From assembly GCF_014805685.1 (NCBI RefSeq), contig NC_060909.1:4334792-4398791 (forward strand): a stretch of DNA of 64,000 nucleotides, in the 5' to 3' direction. This document shows, one piece after another, positions 10,223 through 21,179 of this stretch; the stretch's first letter is position 1; every line of letters starts with the position of its first letter. A program made the position numbers and the translations under genes. The notes beneath the pieces are model-generated. The model was not told the origin of the DNA and searched no databases. It saw only the letters and a list, made by a program, of their open reading frames with translations. The DNA is from Silurus meridionalis. Taxonomy: Eukaryota; Chordata; Actinopteri; Siluriformes; Siluridae.

Positions 10223-12010
10223 TGAGTTTGCAATTCTTTGCTATGTGAGACGAGGAAGACAGGCATTTAAAGCACACATTGTTTTCTTTGAGGAGTGTTT
10301 TGCGCTCGTCAATGTGCTTCTCTCTGAACGCCCGGCACTTACGGAGAGGGTGTGGCTTTTTATGCAACAAACACAGTTTTTCGCTGACGTCAGATTTTGT
10401 TGAAGGCTCACCTGTGTCAGATGTGGCTCTGGGTGATACCTCTGTTTTGTGGACAGAGACTTCCCGCTGTCTGTTTGGCTTCCACGCAACCTTCTCTGTC
10501 CTGGGGGCCATGTCTGTGTTGGCGATGAGGCTGAAGCTTGGGTCATTGGCAATGCGAGCCTGCTGCCTGACAAAATCAACAAAGAAACAAAAGGGAGGAT
10601 AGTTCACCTGGTTTTGATGCTTATAGGCTGCGCCAGCTATCACCCACTTTTCCTGAAGACGAAACGGGAGTTTCTGTACAATCGGGTTTACGCCTCTCGC
10701 CGTGTCAAGGAAAGCCAGGCCTGGTAAGTCTCCTTCAGCCTTAGCGGCCTGCAGTTCCATTAGTAGATCACCCAGCTTTGTCAGCTTAGGTCCATCTCGG
10801 TTCAATATTTTCGAAAGCTATCAATGCGTTTGAACAGGGCATTTTCTACTGCTTCAGCTGAGCCATATGTTACCTCTAGTCTTTCCCATGCCATGGCCAG
10901 TCCTGCTTCTGGCCGATTGATGTGTATTGCTCTTATCTGTTCAATATGCTCTGCTGACTCCTTCCCGAGCCACTTTAGCAGAAGATCCATCTCCTCACTG
11001 GGTTCCAGGTTTAGGCCTCTGATGGCGGTTATAAAGGAACGCTTCCATGCTCTGTAGTTTTGAGGTTTGTCATTGAATTGAAGCAGGCCTGTAGCCACAA
11101 GCTCACGGCGGGCTAGATACCTGACAAAGTCATTTATGTGTGAGCCGCCATCATTTCTATATGAGCTGCAGTCATAAGAGTCTGGCTGTATGGCATGGTG
11201 TGCCGGAGGAGGCTGGGTGTCGTGATTTTGTGTTCTAAAGTGGTGTGTAGGAGAAGCATGTTCACCGGTGGACTTGAAGTGATGTAGACGAACGTCTCTA
11301 GATGTCCTGTTGAATGGCTCGTGGCTGTCCTCGTATGTGCTGATGTAAGGCTGCTGTGAGATAAGATGATGTGGAACAGTATTTTTCTGATGCGGATAGA
11401 AGGGACTGGCTTCAGGCTTTAGTGGTGAAGGTGACACGTTGTGGTTCGGGACTGGTGCTGTCTTTGCTTGTGTGTCACCGTTTTCACATGACTTAAGATC
11501 TGAATCCTTTTCTTTTAGTTGATCAAGCACATACTGCTTTGTGCGCTGGGTGGCTTCTAAAGGAACAGAGTCTTTGTTCAGGTCACAACTATGCTTGTCA
11601 CTCTTTACATCAGCAGCAGCTTCAAGTGTCTCTGCTTCAGCAATGGCTGCTGCAGCCTCCTTTTTATATTTTAACATTTCTATGGAAACTTCTAATTTAG
11701 CTTGTTGTAGCCTCAGATTGGCTTCCTCTTCAGCATAGCTTAGGCGTGTCTTTGCTGCTTCAGCTCGCTCTTGCTCTGACTGCTGCAGACCCGCTGATGA
11801 TGAACTGGATCTCACTGAACAACATACTTGCGGCGTGTCCTTAACGATGCACTGTGTAGGTTCTCCTGTGCTGCTGTATTTCCATGCAAACTCTCTTCTG
11901 TAGCCTGTAGCTCGGTGGCGTGCGCTGCTCCAGTAGCGTTTGATTGTAGAGTATGAACCGCTGATCGTCCACTGGAGGCGTGTGACGACGACATGATGGC
12001 TAGCTTCCAA
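10131..12010 (-). pseudogene. BEL/Pao Gag region
   Basis: Two long overlapping frames: 10802-12010 (402 codons) and 10131-10805 (224 codons). The first has a basic N-terminus, a charged Ala/Glu-rich coiled-coil-like stretch near residues 75-130, and a DUF1759-like capsid part (NYRAWKRSFITAIRGL). The second continues the capsid and ends in Cys/His knuckles: CFKCLSSSSHIAKNC (CX2CX5HX4C) followed by CFECKSDRH. A frame break near 10805 separates the two. The start is uncertain. ATG at 12010 opens the long frame, but a second frame from 11994 (MSSSHASSG...) looks like an alternative N-terminus that breaks near 11820. Confidence 0.85.
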
Positions 12011-12053
12011 CTTGCTCAGCTTTATCTCGCTTGCTTGATAGTCGATGTTTCAC

Positions 12054-12753
12054 TGTGCCATCCTCAATATGTTCACTTAATATCTTGACGGCCAGCTAAA
12101 CTTTTCCCAACACCAAAACTCTGAAGATTAATTCTTAGTTCCACAGGTTTATTAGAGATGCAAAGAAAAGTGAAACTGCAACACATAAAAAAGCAATGAC
12201 AAATCAGAGTAACGCCAACTTCATCAAACCTTAACTCAACTTGAATAAAGACTAATTGCACTATTACAGCTGCATTTCGTTAGTACTCATTTCAAGAAAG
12301 GAGAAGAAATACATTTAAATAACATTCAGGTCAATGAGACAACGCACAACTCATCGCAAACGACACACGTGAGCTAACATTTGCATAGTTGTAGTAAATT
12401 CAAACCGTCCTCAGATTTTACTTTACAAACAAAGTATTGACGAAAATAACAGAATTCCTTCAGAAAATCTCACAAAGACAAATGTACATACCATCGATGC
12501 TATGCCAGACGCAAGGAGAAGACAGATGAGGAGAACGCGATGCATATAAACGTCTAAAACAATGCGCTTGGAATGCGTGAAGGATTACTTCCCGACTACG
12601 GGTAACGTAATAGGACAATTAGAACAACGCGATCTTAAATGACCATGACCTAAATAAGAGCGCATAGGAATCTGAATAAACGTTTAAAGCATGTTATTTT
12701 CTGAAAGCATGAAACTCAATGCTTATCTAAATGTTACCATTAAGAACAGAACA
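12054..12753 (-). repeat. BEL/Pao 5' LTR
   Basis: 700 bp copy of the LTR, upstream of gag on the minus strand. On the sense strand there is a TATA-like TTTATATG near 12543-12550, a polyadenylation signal at 12148-12153, a GTATGT donor-like site at 12486-12491 and a pyrimidine-rich acceptor ending TTGCAG at 12176-12181. No primer-binding site beginning TGG follows the LTR directly. The first bases after it are GTGAAACATCGAC. Confidence 0.95.
12492..12545 (-). other. LTR-encoded short hydrophobic leader frame before a donor-like site
   Basis: An 18-codon frame starting with ATG at 12545 reads MHRVLLICLLLASGIASM, which looks like a signal peptide, and it meets GTATGT exactly at its end. The same frame exists in the 3' LTR (ATG at 5821). 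The nearby TATA-like box would put transcription start inside this frame, so translation is doubtful. It may be coincidence. Confidence 0.25.
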
Positions 12754-12758
12754 ATGAC
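12754..12758. repeat. Target-site duplication of BEL element (right)
   Basis: ATGAC, identical to 5323-5327. Confidence 0.9.
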
Positions 12759-13796
12759 TGTGTGTATACAGAAATCTCAGGGAAGAAGTAGAGCATTAGG
12801 ATTAAGCAGGCAAGACCAGAGGGCAGTGAAACCCTAGCTCAGGTAAAACAAAGAACACTATGAGGGTATGCTTTTTCCCCCCAATGCTTTTTTAATGTTT
12901 TAGATTTTTATCAAGGTCCAAATCTAAGTAAATGTAGATAAATCTATATCTTTAGACATTTTCCTTCCAGAACAAATGCCCATTGGTATACTTGGTATAC
13001 AGAGATTCATTTGGATTAAGTTGAATACTATCAGCACTATTGTATCATGTATTTTTTAAAAGCACAGCCCTGAATACAACCCAACTGAACACTTTTAAAA
13101 TTCATAACATGGCTTGCTCAGCAGTGGTGCTCTGTATGTTCACAAAACTCAGAAATAGTCATGTTCCTCTCATGCGCTGGAAACCAAACAGAAAAATATA
13201 ATCATTCCAGTGGGATTGTCAAAATGTGCAAGATCTCCTATAATAAGCACTTCGGCTGGATGTGACATGAGCAGGTGGTTCATAGTTCACACCAGAAACG
13301 CAAGCACCGATTCGCCCACAACCCCGTGGAGGCAGAGGTGCCAGTGTGCTGTGTGGAGAGGTGACAGCTTGGACACTGTTTGACCATGTTTGTGCTTGCT
13401 AGAGACTGCTTATCTCACCAAATCCCCACTGTTGAATATATATTGCTGTTAAATACATTTCAAGTGTGTTATATTTTCAACTGGCAGTAGTCAAAGAAAC
13501 ATTTATTCTGTACACCCCGATTGTGTCAGTGGTTCCTAAACCAGTCCTTAGGGCTTTTCCACAGACAATCCATACATCTCTGTTTTATCCCTGTAGTGTA
13601 CGAGCTGAGATAAAGCACTTTACTATGTGCTCTACATTGGATAAAAGCCTCTTTATTGTATAGGATACAATAATACATGAATACAAGCCAACCAGTGACA
13701 AAACCAGGAATGTTTAAGGGGTACAGGGGCCTGTGTTTAGTTTAATTGAAAGAAATGTGAATGGGTGGATGAAAGACAGTACAGGTAGCCCCCGAC
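12759..13796. other. Single-copy-looking intergenic DNA
   Basis: No terminal repeats or long frames. The 13230-13400 part is less AT-rich but has no motif I recognise. Confidence 0.35.
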
Positions 13797-14212
13797 TTGC
13801 ACTGATCAGGCATAACATAATGACCACCTGCCTAATATACTGTAGTGTTGGTCCCCTTTAGCTGCCAAAACAGTCCTGACCCATCATTACCAGCATTAAT
13901 TCTTCAGCAATTTGAGCTACAGGATTTCATCTGTTGGATCGGACCACACAGACCAGCCTTCGCTCCCCACATGCATCAGTGAGACTCAGGCTCATGACCC
14001 TGTCGCCGGTTCACCACTGTTCCTTCCTTGGAGCACTTTTGATAGATACTGACCACTGCAGAACAGGAACATCCCACAAGAGCTGCAGTTTTGGAGATGC
14101 TCTGACCCAGATGTCTAGACATCACAATTCAGCTCTTGTCAGACTCTCTCAAATATTTACGCTTGCTCATTTTTCCTGATCCTAACACATCAACTTTGAG
14201 GACAACATGTTA
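13797..14212 (-). mobile_element. Tc1-like transposon relic, family B copy 1 (internally deleted)
   Basis: Begins with GCACTGATCAGGCATAACAT, a terminus of a common fish Tc1 family, and then jumps after about 90 bp into sequence that on the minus strand encodes the N-terminal helix-turn-helix part of the transposase. The plus-strand 81-codon frame at 13934-14179 is only its shadow. Flanking CCCCCGACTTGC and CATCGTAACTTG suggest it landed in another repeat. Confidence 0.75.
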
Positions 14213-14696
14213 TAAGATGGAGATGCTTTCCGGTGACCCCATCGTAACTTGAAAATATCGTCGAAAGTTAAAACATTGCCTATCCTACCCAGGTGTCTTG
14301 AAGAACGGCGATCAGTATGGGGTAGTATATTGTAATTTGATAAATTATTAATAAATTACAGAACATAATTTAGCAAAACAGAGCAAACTTACAGTACCGT
14401 ATTGTATAAACGTTACAGTATGCGGCAGCGTGAAACGAGCTGATGAAACTAATCAATGTGCTCTGTTTTTAGTGTCCGGTGACAACGATTAAAAAGGAGA
14501 GAGACGAGTTAAAATTGGGCTTTGAAACACCAAAAACTGAGAAAGAAAATACACCCTCTAACAACAAGACAACTGGACTCTGTTGACCATTTGCAAAGGT
14601 AAGGCATCTGTTGGGAGAAGGGAGACGCATATAGTACATCAAAATCCTAACTCTAGGATCATTTGTACAAGCAGTGGTGCATTTTACTTTTTAAAG
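14213..14696. other. Unassigned intergenic DNA
   Basis: Decayed repeat-like and AT-rich sequence with no frame or motif of note. Confidence 0.35.
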
Positions 14697-14883
14697 CCTC
14701 ATATAAGGGTTGAGGTCAGAGCTCTATAGCAGGCCACTCATGATCTTCCACTACAACCCATGTGAATCATATTTTCGTGAAGCTGGCTTTGTGTACTGGA
14801 CCATTGTCATGCTCCTATTTTGGGGACCATCCACATTTAACCGGAAAAGTCAGGTGTCCCAACACTTTTGTCCCTTTAGTGTA
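14697..14883 (-). mobile_element. Tc1-like relic, family A fragment
   Basis: Matches the left half of family A in reverse: GAGCTCTATAGCAGGCCACT, a GTGTACTGGACCATTGTCAT segment, and a terminus reading CAACACTTTTGTCCCTTTAG. Confidence 0.75.
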
Positions 14884-15383
14884 TTTCAGAAGAGGTTCAC
14901 TTCTGAAATTAACCACTTAATACATGGACTGATTTCATTACAGTATTTAAATGTATTTGAGACCAATTATATTCAGGAATGTATAGAAATATCAAAGTTT
15001 TTCTGAAGGTAACACAATTTCCATATTTCCTCCACCATTGCTTGTACATATGCATAGTATTTTTATGCACACATTAAACTGCTAACGAGTTAGTAAAAAA
15101 AAGATGTGGTTACAAAAACACACACATAAACGAACACATGCACACTTCTGGTTAGATGTAATGAAGAATTACATTCATTGCAGCTTCTGAAGACTCGATT
15201 AGGACTCAGATCTCTGCCTTTAATGAAACTATTCATCAGAGGCACTCAGCTGAACACACCTCAAGCCTGTGTATGTGGGGCTGTTTGCTGGCCCTGCAGA
15301 CAAATATTTCAACCAAGCAGAGAACATTGTAAAGGGGTCATCGATCGACGATGGACAGCTTAACAGCTTGCAAATGCTCGGCT
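14884..15383. other. Intergenic DNA, no recognised feature
   Basis: AT-rich to about 15175, then more balanced sequence leading into the CpG-rich patch. No repeat signature seen. Confidence 0.35.
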
Positions 15384-15662
15384 TCTTAAAGGGCCGGGCC
15401 GCAAGCGCATATGCGTCACCGGCCTTCCTCTCTCCAGGGAACGTTTAGGATACTCGCACTTCGAAATTGCGGTGTGTAATTTATAGATCTGTAAGCATGT
15501 ACGTGTGCGCGATCAGGGAAAATTTTCCGCATTCTGTTCAGGAAATAACGGCGCTACTGTTCCTCCGAGTTAATCTCGGTCATACTCGCACTTGCTCTTT
15601 GCTTTTAACTCATTTTCTAACTGTCTCGGCACTTCCATGTGCAGCCCGATCCACTCTATAAC
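15384..15662. promoter_or_regulatory. CpG-rich patch, possible promoter-like island
   Basis: About 20 CpG dinucleotides in roughly 275 bp, whereas the surroundings have very few. The patch could be an orphan CpG island or promoter, or a young CpG-rich repeat. A 236-codon plus-strand frame begins 217 bp downstream. No TATA box or initiator is obvious. Confidence 0.3.
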
Positions 15663-15878
15663 CCATGAGTCTTCTGGATGATGTGTGTGTGTAGCTAGGT
15701 ATTTTTCCTGTGAGTCTGCTCAGGCTGATTTAGTGTTTGATGCCAAGTTGCCCTGTAGGTGCACAACTGACATGCTTTTTAACCAGTCGCTGAAATGTGT
15801 GTATGTGTGAGAGAGAGAGAAAGGGAGACAAAGACAAAGAAAACTCAGTAATGAGCTGCAGAGTCAGAGATTCCACTG

Positions 15879-16589
15879 GTGGTACAGAATCAAGAAGGAG
15901 AGTTTGTTTTCTTTCTAGCTCATTGTGACAGTGTTGGAAATAACCCAGTACATGTGCAGAAGCACTCTGTATACTTTAATATCTGTACGAAACAAAGAGC
16001 GTGGCATCAGATATGGACTGATTCAGCGACTGAGAATATTGAGACCCAGGGAGAAAAAAAAGAAAACACAAACCACAAAACAACATCTACAGGAAAGACA
16101 ATGAGAGGAAGAGAGCTTGTCCTAATCAAACAGAGGAGCTGCATTATTAATGTTTTTTTCTGCAGAAAGAATGGCAGACTGCAGAGAAAGGGAGGCCGTG
16201 CTGTACAGGCTCGTCGGGCACAAGGGCATAATTGGACGAATTTCCCAGCAGGCGCTGATCAGACTGGCAAGAATAGGACCCGGGAGTACATACAGACACA
16301 TGGGCACAGAAGAAAGACGTGTTATACAAGGTTTGCTAAAATAGACATTCGCATTAGGGGGTGCTTTAACAGAGGGCTTTTCGACTCAGACTGTTCAGGC
16401 TCAGACTTAATCTATACTTTTTATTTTTTTTATTCCTGGAGAAAAGTGCATGAACTTTTTGAAGCAATACTCCTTGTGTGGCAAGAAAATCCTCATCACC
16501 AGCTGCTAGTCGCCCGAATCAATTACAGAATGGCGTCGAGAAATAGAGCGAGACTGCACGGATTATGCTTTACAATATGGACCATGTAG
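15879..16589 (+). CDS. Unrecognised 236-codon open frame, doubtful
   Basis: The longest open frame in the window outside the retrotransposon. The product is basic and Arg/Lys/Gln-rich in the middle, with no signal peptide, no transmembrane run and no domain I can name. A TTTTTTTCTGCAG tract near 16150-16165 looks like a splice acceptor in the middle of the frame. This argues that a shorter exon from 16166 could be the real unit, or that the frame is chance. An overlapping 64-codon frame begins at 16150. CpG-rich sequence upstream is the only supporting context. An RTE-like 3' end begins just after it, so it may instead be unclassified repeat. Confidence 0.15.
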   Translation: MVQNQEGEFVFFLAHCDSVGNNPVHVQKHSVYFNICTKQRAWHQIWTDSATENIETQGEKKENTNHKTTSTGKTMRGRELVLIKQRSCIINVFFCRKNGRLQRKGGRAVQARRAQGHNWTNFPAGADQTGKNRTREYIQTHGHRRKTCYTRFAKIDIRIRGCFNRGLFDSDCSGSDLIYTFYFFYSWRKVHELFEAILLVWQENPHHQLLVARINYRMASRNRARLHGLCFTIWTM

Positions 16590-16639
16590 ATTTGCACATG
16601 CAATTATAAGACATGCACCAATCAGACATTGAAATCATT

Positions 16640-16952
16640 GAGTTGAAAATGCTGCCAATTTTATCTGCAGTGATGGGGATGGACAGGATTAGAAATACGT
16701 TTATGAGAGGGAGAATGCAGGTTGGACATTTTGGTAGCTGGTGCGATTGAGATGGTTTGGTTATGTGCAGAGGAGGGACATGGGGTATATCTGTAGAAGA
16801 GTGTTGGCCAAGGAGAAGGTCTAAGGATGTGATGAGGGAAGACATGCAGATGGTTGGTTTAATAGAAGCAAATGTAGAGGAAAGTGTGGGGTTAAGAAGG
16901 ATGATCTGCTGTGGTGACCCCTAACGGGAGCAGCCAAGAGAAGAAGGAGGAG
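16640..16952 (+). mobile_element. RTE-like LINE 3' end
   Basis: Plus-strand translation shows the block LRWFGYVQRRDMG, like RWFGHVQRR in the copy at 29440-29720. The 3' tail runs GACCCCTAACGGGAGCAGCC and ends in AAG-rich repeats. It is 5'-truncated, as usual for LINEs. Clade is tentative. Confidence 0.65.
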
Positions 16953-17019
16953 TGGGATATTAGATATTAGTCAGCAATTGAGCAGTGACTACTTATAGCT
17001 GATGGGTATGAACCATGAA

Positions 17020-17980
17020 AAATGTGCTCTGAGTGACTTTGATCAATGGAGAAATTGTGATGGTTGGGTCCGAGCATCTCCAGAACAACAGGTCTTGTGG
17101 GTTCCTGGTATATAGTGGTTAGTATCTACAAGAAAGTGGTTTTAGGAATGACAGCAGGGTCAAGGGCACCGAGGGCTCACTTGCTCTGATGCCACGACAA
17201 AAGCTTAATGAAGCACAAACTGCTAAAAAGGTAATGAATCATAGCTTGCTACGGATGGGGCTTCATAGCTGCAAAATGGTCAGAGTGCATCATCCACCAT
17301 GGAGAGTCAGCTTACAGGCGGCGATGCACCAAGATGCAGAGATGAGAAGCAAAGGCTAGGCTATATGCAATGTTTTGCATGGAAACCATGGGTTCTTGTG
17401 GATGCTACTTAAACAAATACCACCTTCCTAAACATTGTCACAGACAGAGTTACACCCCTTTATGAGTCAAGTCAAGTCAAGTTTATTTGTATAGCGCTTT
17501 TCACAACAGACATTGTCTCAAAGCAGCTTTACACAAATCAACAGTTAAGGTGAATGGTGTGAATTTGTCCCTGATGAGCAAGCCGTGGGGACTGTGCCAA
17601 GGAAAAACTCCCCTTAGATGTTATGAGGAAGAAACCTTGAGAGGAACCAGACTCAAAAGGGGTACCCATCCTCATTTGGGTCCTCATTATGACAACAGTA
17701 TTTCCTAATGTCATTAGCTTTTTTCAGCGGGATTATATGTTCTGACCATTCGTTTAGGAATTGTTAGACAAACAGAACAAACGTGTTGACTTGATGTCGA
17801 TCCATTCGATTATGTCCAACGTGCTCGACAAACATGTTCAGTTCATGGAGGCTCCAAGTCACAATGTACTGGCATTTAAGGACCTGTTGTTAATGTCTTG
17901 GTGGCTTTTGTGGACTTTATGCCTTGAGAGGTTGAAGCTGATTCAGTGGCACATGGAGGACCTACTCATTATTTGAACGT
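17020..17980 (+). mobile_element. Tc1-like relic, family B copy 2, interrupted by repeat C
   Basis: 17020-17460 follows the N-terminal to middle part of a Tc1 transposase gene (GTGATGGTTGGG, AGCATCTCCAGAACAACAGG segments). It breaks at 17467 where repeat C is inserted, then resumes at about 17760. There the frame 17761-17976 reads VLDKHVQFMEAPSHN and FKDLLLMSWW, the C-terminal region of the transposase. The block between, including the catalytic core, is deleted. The product is dead. Confidence 0.75.
17467..17705 (+). repeat. Repeat C copy 1 (inside Tc1 relic)
   Basis: Starts GTCAAGTCAAGTCAAGTTTA followed by TTTGTATAGCGCTTTTCACA and includes GAGGAAGAAACCTTGAGAGG. Four other copies lie in this window (20032, 44462, 49261, 54768). 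Class unknown. It has no A/B boxes and no frame of note, and may be the 3' part of a longer retroelement. Confidence 0.75.
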
Positions 17981-18842
17981 TTTAAAGTTGTTGTGGCAGA
18001 TCACTTGGATACAAAATGTGAAGTAGACTTGGTGGGAAATGTGAGACAGACATGAAAGAGCATGAAAGACAAAACGATGATCAAACCCCAATGCATGAGT
18101 CTGGTGAATCTACAAACAAGTTGATTTAGGCAAGAAACAAAGGTGAAACACAACAAAACAAAGGAATTAATAGTTCCTGAAAAGTGTGATTGAGAAGAGA
18201 TATGCTTGATGAATACGTATGCTGGATTAAACCAGTGATTGTAAATTGGATAGGCTGCTTGAGACTGTGATATGGTGTGTATGTGGCGAGAGATTATTAG
18301 ATATCTAGATTGTAGGAGACAGGTATACTTTTGGTACAGGGCTCTGTTTCTGTATGTGTGTGTGTGTGTGAGAGCGCACCGATTAGACTTAGCGCTTGTT
18401 TCGTCCGGCTCTGCCCTCCATGCGCTTGCTGCCACATACGCATATCGAGGAAGTGAATGAATGAAGGATGAAAGCAACTAATTAATTAATTAATGAATAA
18501 ATAAATTGAATTAATCAATAATTTGTAAATTAATTAATTATCTTGTGGGTTTTTTTCTATGCAGACATTTTTTAAAGTATGCTGAAATAAGTAGAAAAAT
18601 ATTTATTTAGAATCATATATTAAGAACATATATTTAGAAAACTAAAATATATTAAATGGAAACACACAAATATATAAACTTCTTTATTGTCTAAATGGGG
18701 TCTTACTAATGTAAACGATTTATTTGTTTAATTATATTTTTTTCCATTTATTTAAATTTTACTAAATCAATTTAATTTATGGTTATTTAATAGATTACTA
18801 CATGAAATCAATATAATTAATATAAATGAATTACTTTGCACC
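17981..18842. other. Intergenic DNA, partly very AT-rich
   Basis: 17981-18470 is single-copy-looking, with a minus-strand 158-codon frame at 18001-18477 that has no recognisable domain and low-complexity stretches. 18478-18842 is almost pure A/T with TTAAT-type reiterations. I see no gene. Confidence 0.35.

Positions 18843-18926
<84 letters not shown>
18843..18926. repeat. (TAGA)n microsatellite
   Basis: 21 uninterrupted tetranucleotide units, so likely polymorphic. Confidence 0.95.
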
Positions 18927-19624
18927 ATGAACGAACGAACTGTGGAGGGTTAAATGTTAAAAGTTTTCAGGCATCTTGAAATTTTTTTAACTTATGTTAT
19001 CAAAACCACTAAGCACTAAAATTATTATTATGAAATGATATGTGGTATCAGTGGAAACTGAATTTTTTGCATCAGAGACACTATAATGCTTTCTCAGTGT
19101 CAGGCTTGAGGGCAGGAAATGTCTGGCGATGCTGTAATAGAGATGGGAAGTGACTTTAGCATGTGGTAATTAAGTATAGTGTTTGCTGTGGTTCATTCTC
19201 CTTAAAAAGGTGTGCCACGTTTTTTTAAATCTCACCCAAATGATCTGCCAGCTGGCATGAGTGGGAGTGATAATTGCTCCCTAGCTGTGGATGTTTGTGC
19301 TTTGCACAGCCTTCAGTGTAAGTGGCTTTGTTTGTCACTGAAGTGCCCAGCAAGAGCTGCTAACAATGGCACATCATATTCCAGGCTACAAAGGTAAGGT
19401 CATACATTATAGACCACTGATTTCTGCTGGATTCAACACATTTTCCCGATTAATTCTTTACTTCAGTCTCTGGTTTTAATTTATTCATCTGTACATTTAC
19501 TCTCACCAGCTAAAAACAATGCTTCATTTGCACATTTCTAGAACATGTATTGCTATTGCAATTATATGATCGGCAAATTACTAACGAGACGTGCTTAAAT
19601 AAAGTGTGCTTTTTGTGTCTAATA
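18927..19624. other. Single-copy-looking DNA with balanced patch at 19205-19400
   Basis: The patch has a 61-codon plus frame and ends in AAAGGTAAGG, a good donor-like site. No acceptor of matching quality was found upstream, so an exon call is not justified. A conserved non-coding element is equally possible. Confidence 0.25.
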
Positions 19625-20030
19625 CACTTTATGGGCTAACTGGACCTTTCCAGCCATATCTGGTTCATCATCAAATTATTACCACACAAAATAATGCAAA
19701 AGCATGAAATCTTTCCTTCATTTGATCTAGGATACTAAAATCTGTTCCAGCATGACAATGCCCCTGTGCACAAACTTTAAATGGTTTGAAGAGGAAGCTA
19801 TTGAGTGACCTGCTATAGAGCCCTGACCTCAACCCTACTGCACACCTGTAGGATGAATTGGAACGCTGACTGAACCCGAGGTCTCCTCACCTCACCCACA
19901 TCAATACCTGACTTTACTAACATTCTTGTGGTTAATGAGGACAAATCTCCACAAGCACACTCCAAAATCTAGTGTAACATCTTTCCAGAAAAGTGGAGGT
20001 CATTATAACAGCAAATGGGGACTGAATGTG
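19625..20030 (+). mobile_element. Tc1-like relic, family A
   Basis: Contains TTCCAGCATGACAATGCCCC, GACCTCAACCCTACTGCACA and CTCCACAAGCACACTCCAAA in family order, covering the C-terminal half of the transposase in plus orientation. Ends where repeat C starts. Confidence 0.8.
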
Positions 20031-20031
20031 A

Positions 20032-20170
20032 AGTCAAGTTTATTTCTATAGCGCTTTTCACAACGGATATTGTCTCAAAGCAGCTTTACAGAATTAAAAA
20101 ATTGAGGTGAATGATGTGTATTTATCGCTGATGAGCCGCCATGGCAACCGTGGCAAGAAAAAAATCATTC
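20032..20170 (+). repeat. Repeat C copy 2
   Basis: GTCAAGTTTATTTCTATAGC start and the ATGAGCCGCCATGGC block. 3' part is missing. Lies directly against the family A relic. Confidence 0.7.
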
Positions 20171-21179
20171 CTATAGTGTGTGTATAGTAAATGTTTTAAG
20201 TGTTTTCTAGAGTGTTTTGTTTGAAGTTGTATGGCTGGATAATATGCACACATTCAACATGGCAAAAACTCCTTGTCTAGTCAAGACTTAAAATTTTATT
20301 TACAGTCATATGAAATCTTTTCGATTTTATTTTAAGAATCAAATACTATTTATTTATTGGAAGAGCAGAATATTATGATTGTTTTAAGATTATTTATTAT
20401 TTTTTACTCAGTTATTAAAGCTTAGTTATTTTACCTGTAAATTCAGCTTAATTACTATCAGATACATCATTTGAGGCAAACCTTATTTTAGCTGTAATAA
20501 CTGCTTTCAAGGTTGCCCAGTTAAAAAAAAAAAAAAAAAAAACAATAAAAAAATAACAACGCTCAATAATCACACCTAGGACTTGTTCATTAGTATAATT
20601 TATTCCAAATGCTTGTTTTATGTCCACACCAACACATTTATTTGCAACCTAACCAAATTAAAAGAGTCTGCAGTATTAAATCACCACACTTTTTCCAAAA
20701 TTATCCAGTATGACTATTATTTTTTGGAACTTTATTCTTTATACAACGTACTTATTGTTTAGTAAATTGTTCTGTAGTTTGATTTCAGATTTTAATAGTA
20801 AAATGTTTTTAGTTTAAATTATTTGTCTTATTTTAAAACAGAATATATAATGATGACAATTCTTAAATTAAGAGGAATTCTTTTGTTTAGTAGCTCTGGA
20901 TTTAAGATCTTTTTATACAAATAAAAAAAAAAAAGCAACTTTAAAAACTGTTTAAAAAAAAACACAAATCGATTGCTTTGAATAAGTGTTTAAAAGCTTA
21001 TTTTAAAATATTTTGTTCTTTTAAATAATAGATATGCTTTCTTATTTCAAGAAATCTTGTTTCTGAATCCTGCATTTATTTCTTATATGTGGATTTCTTA
21101 TATTTTTGCCGTGTATCAGAGATTTTATACATTCTCACATAGTATTGGACTGTACACAGTCTGGTCCTGAAAATTATAC
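20171..21179. other. AT-rich intergenic DNA
   Basis: Long A runs at 20522-20541 and 20923-20934. No frame, tRNA-like boxes or terminal repeats. Confidence 0.4.

Larger units (their letters stand above)
5328..12753 (-). mobile_element. BEL/Pao LTR retrotransposon, near-complete, coding regions frameshifted
   Basis: Complete LTR element of 7426 bp read on the minus strand. Order from right to left: 5' LTR, gag, protease, reverse transcriptase, RNase H, integrase, 3' LTR. This protease-RT-RNaseH-integrase order, the DUF1759-like gag, the A17-type protease/RT region with FYVDD, and the DUF5641-like C-terminus after the integrase are BEL/Pao hallmarks. The ends are TG...CA and the flanks are ATGAC/ATGAC. 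There is no envelope-like open frame between integrase and 3' LTR, where only about 75 bp remain. The LTRs are more than 99% identical, so insertion was recent. Even so, every coding segment is broken by frameshifts, so this copy could not make Gag-Pol unless the breaks are sequencing errors. Confidence 0.95.

Noticed and set aside
13934..14179. 81-codon plus frame
   Set aside because: Antisense of the Tc1 transposase N-terminal region on the minus strand.
18001..18477. 158-codon minus frame
   Set aside because: No domain, no splice or promoter support, and it crosses a (GT)n run near 18355-18370. Probably chance.
18843..18926. CRISPR-like array
   Set aside because: Simple tetranucleotide repeat without spacers, in a vertebrate-type genome.
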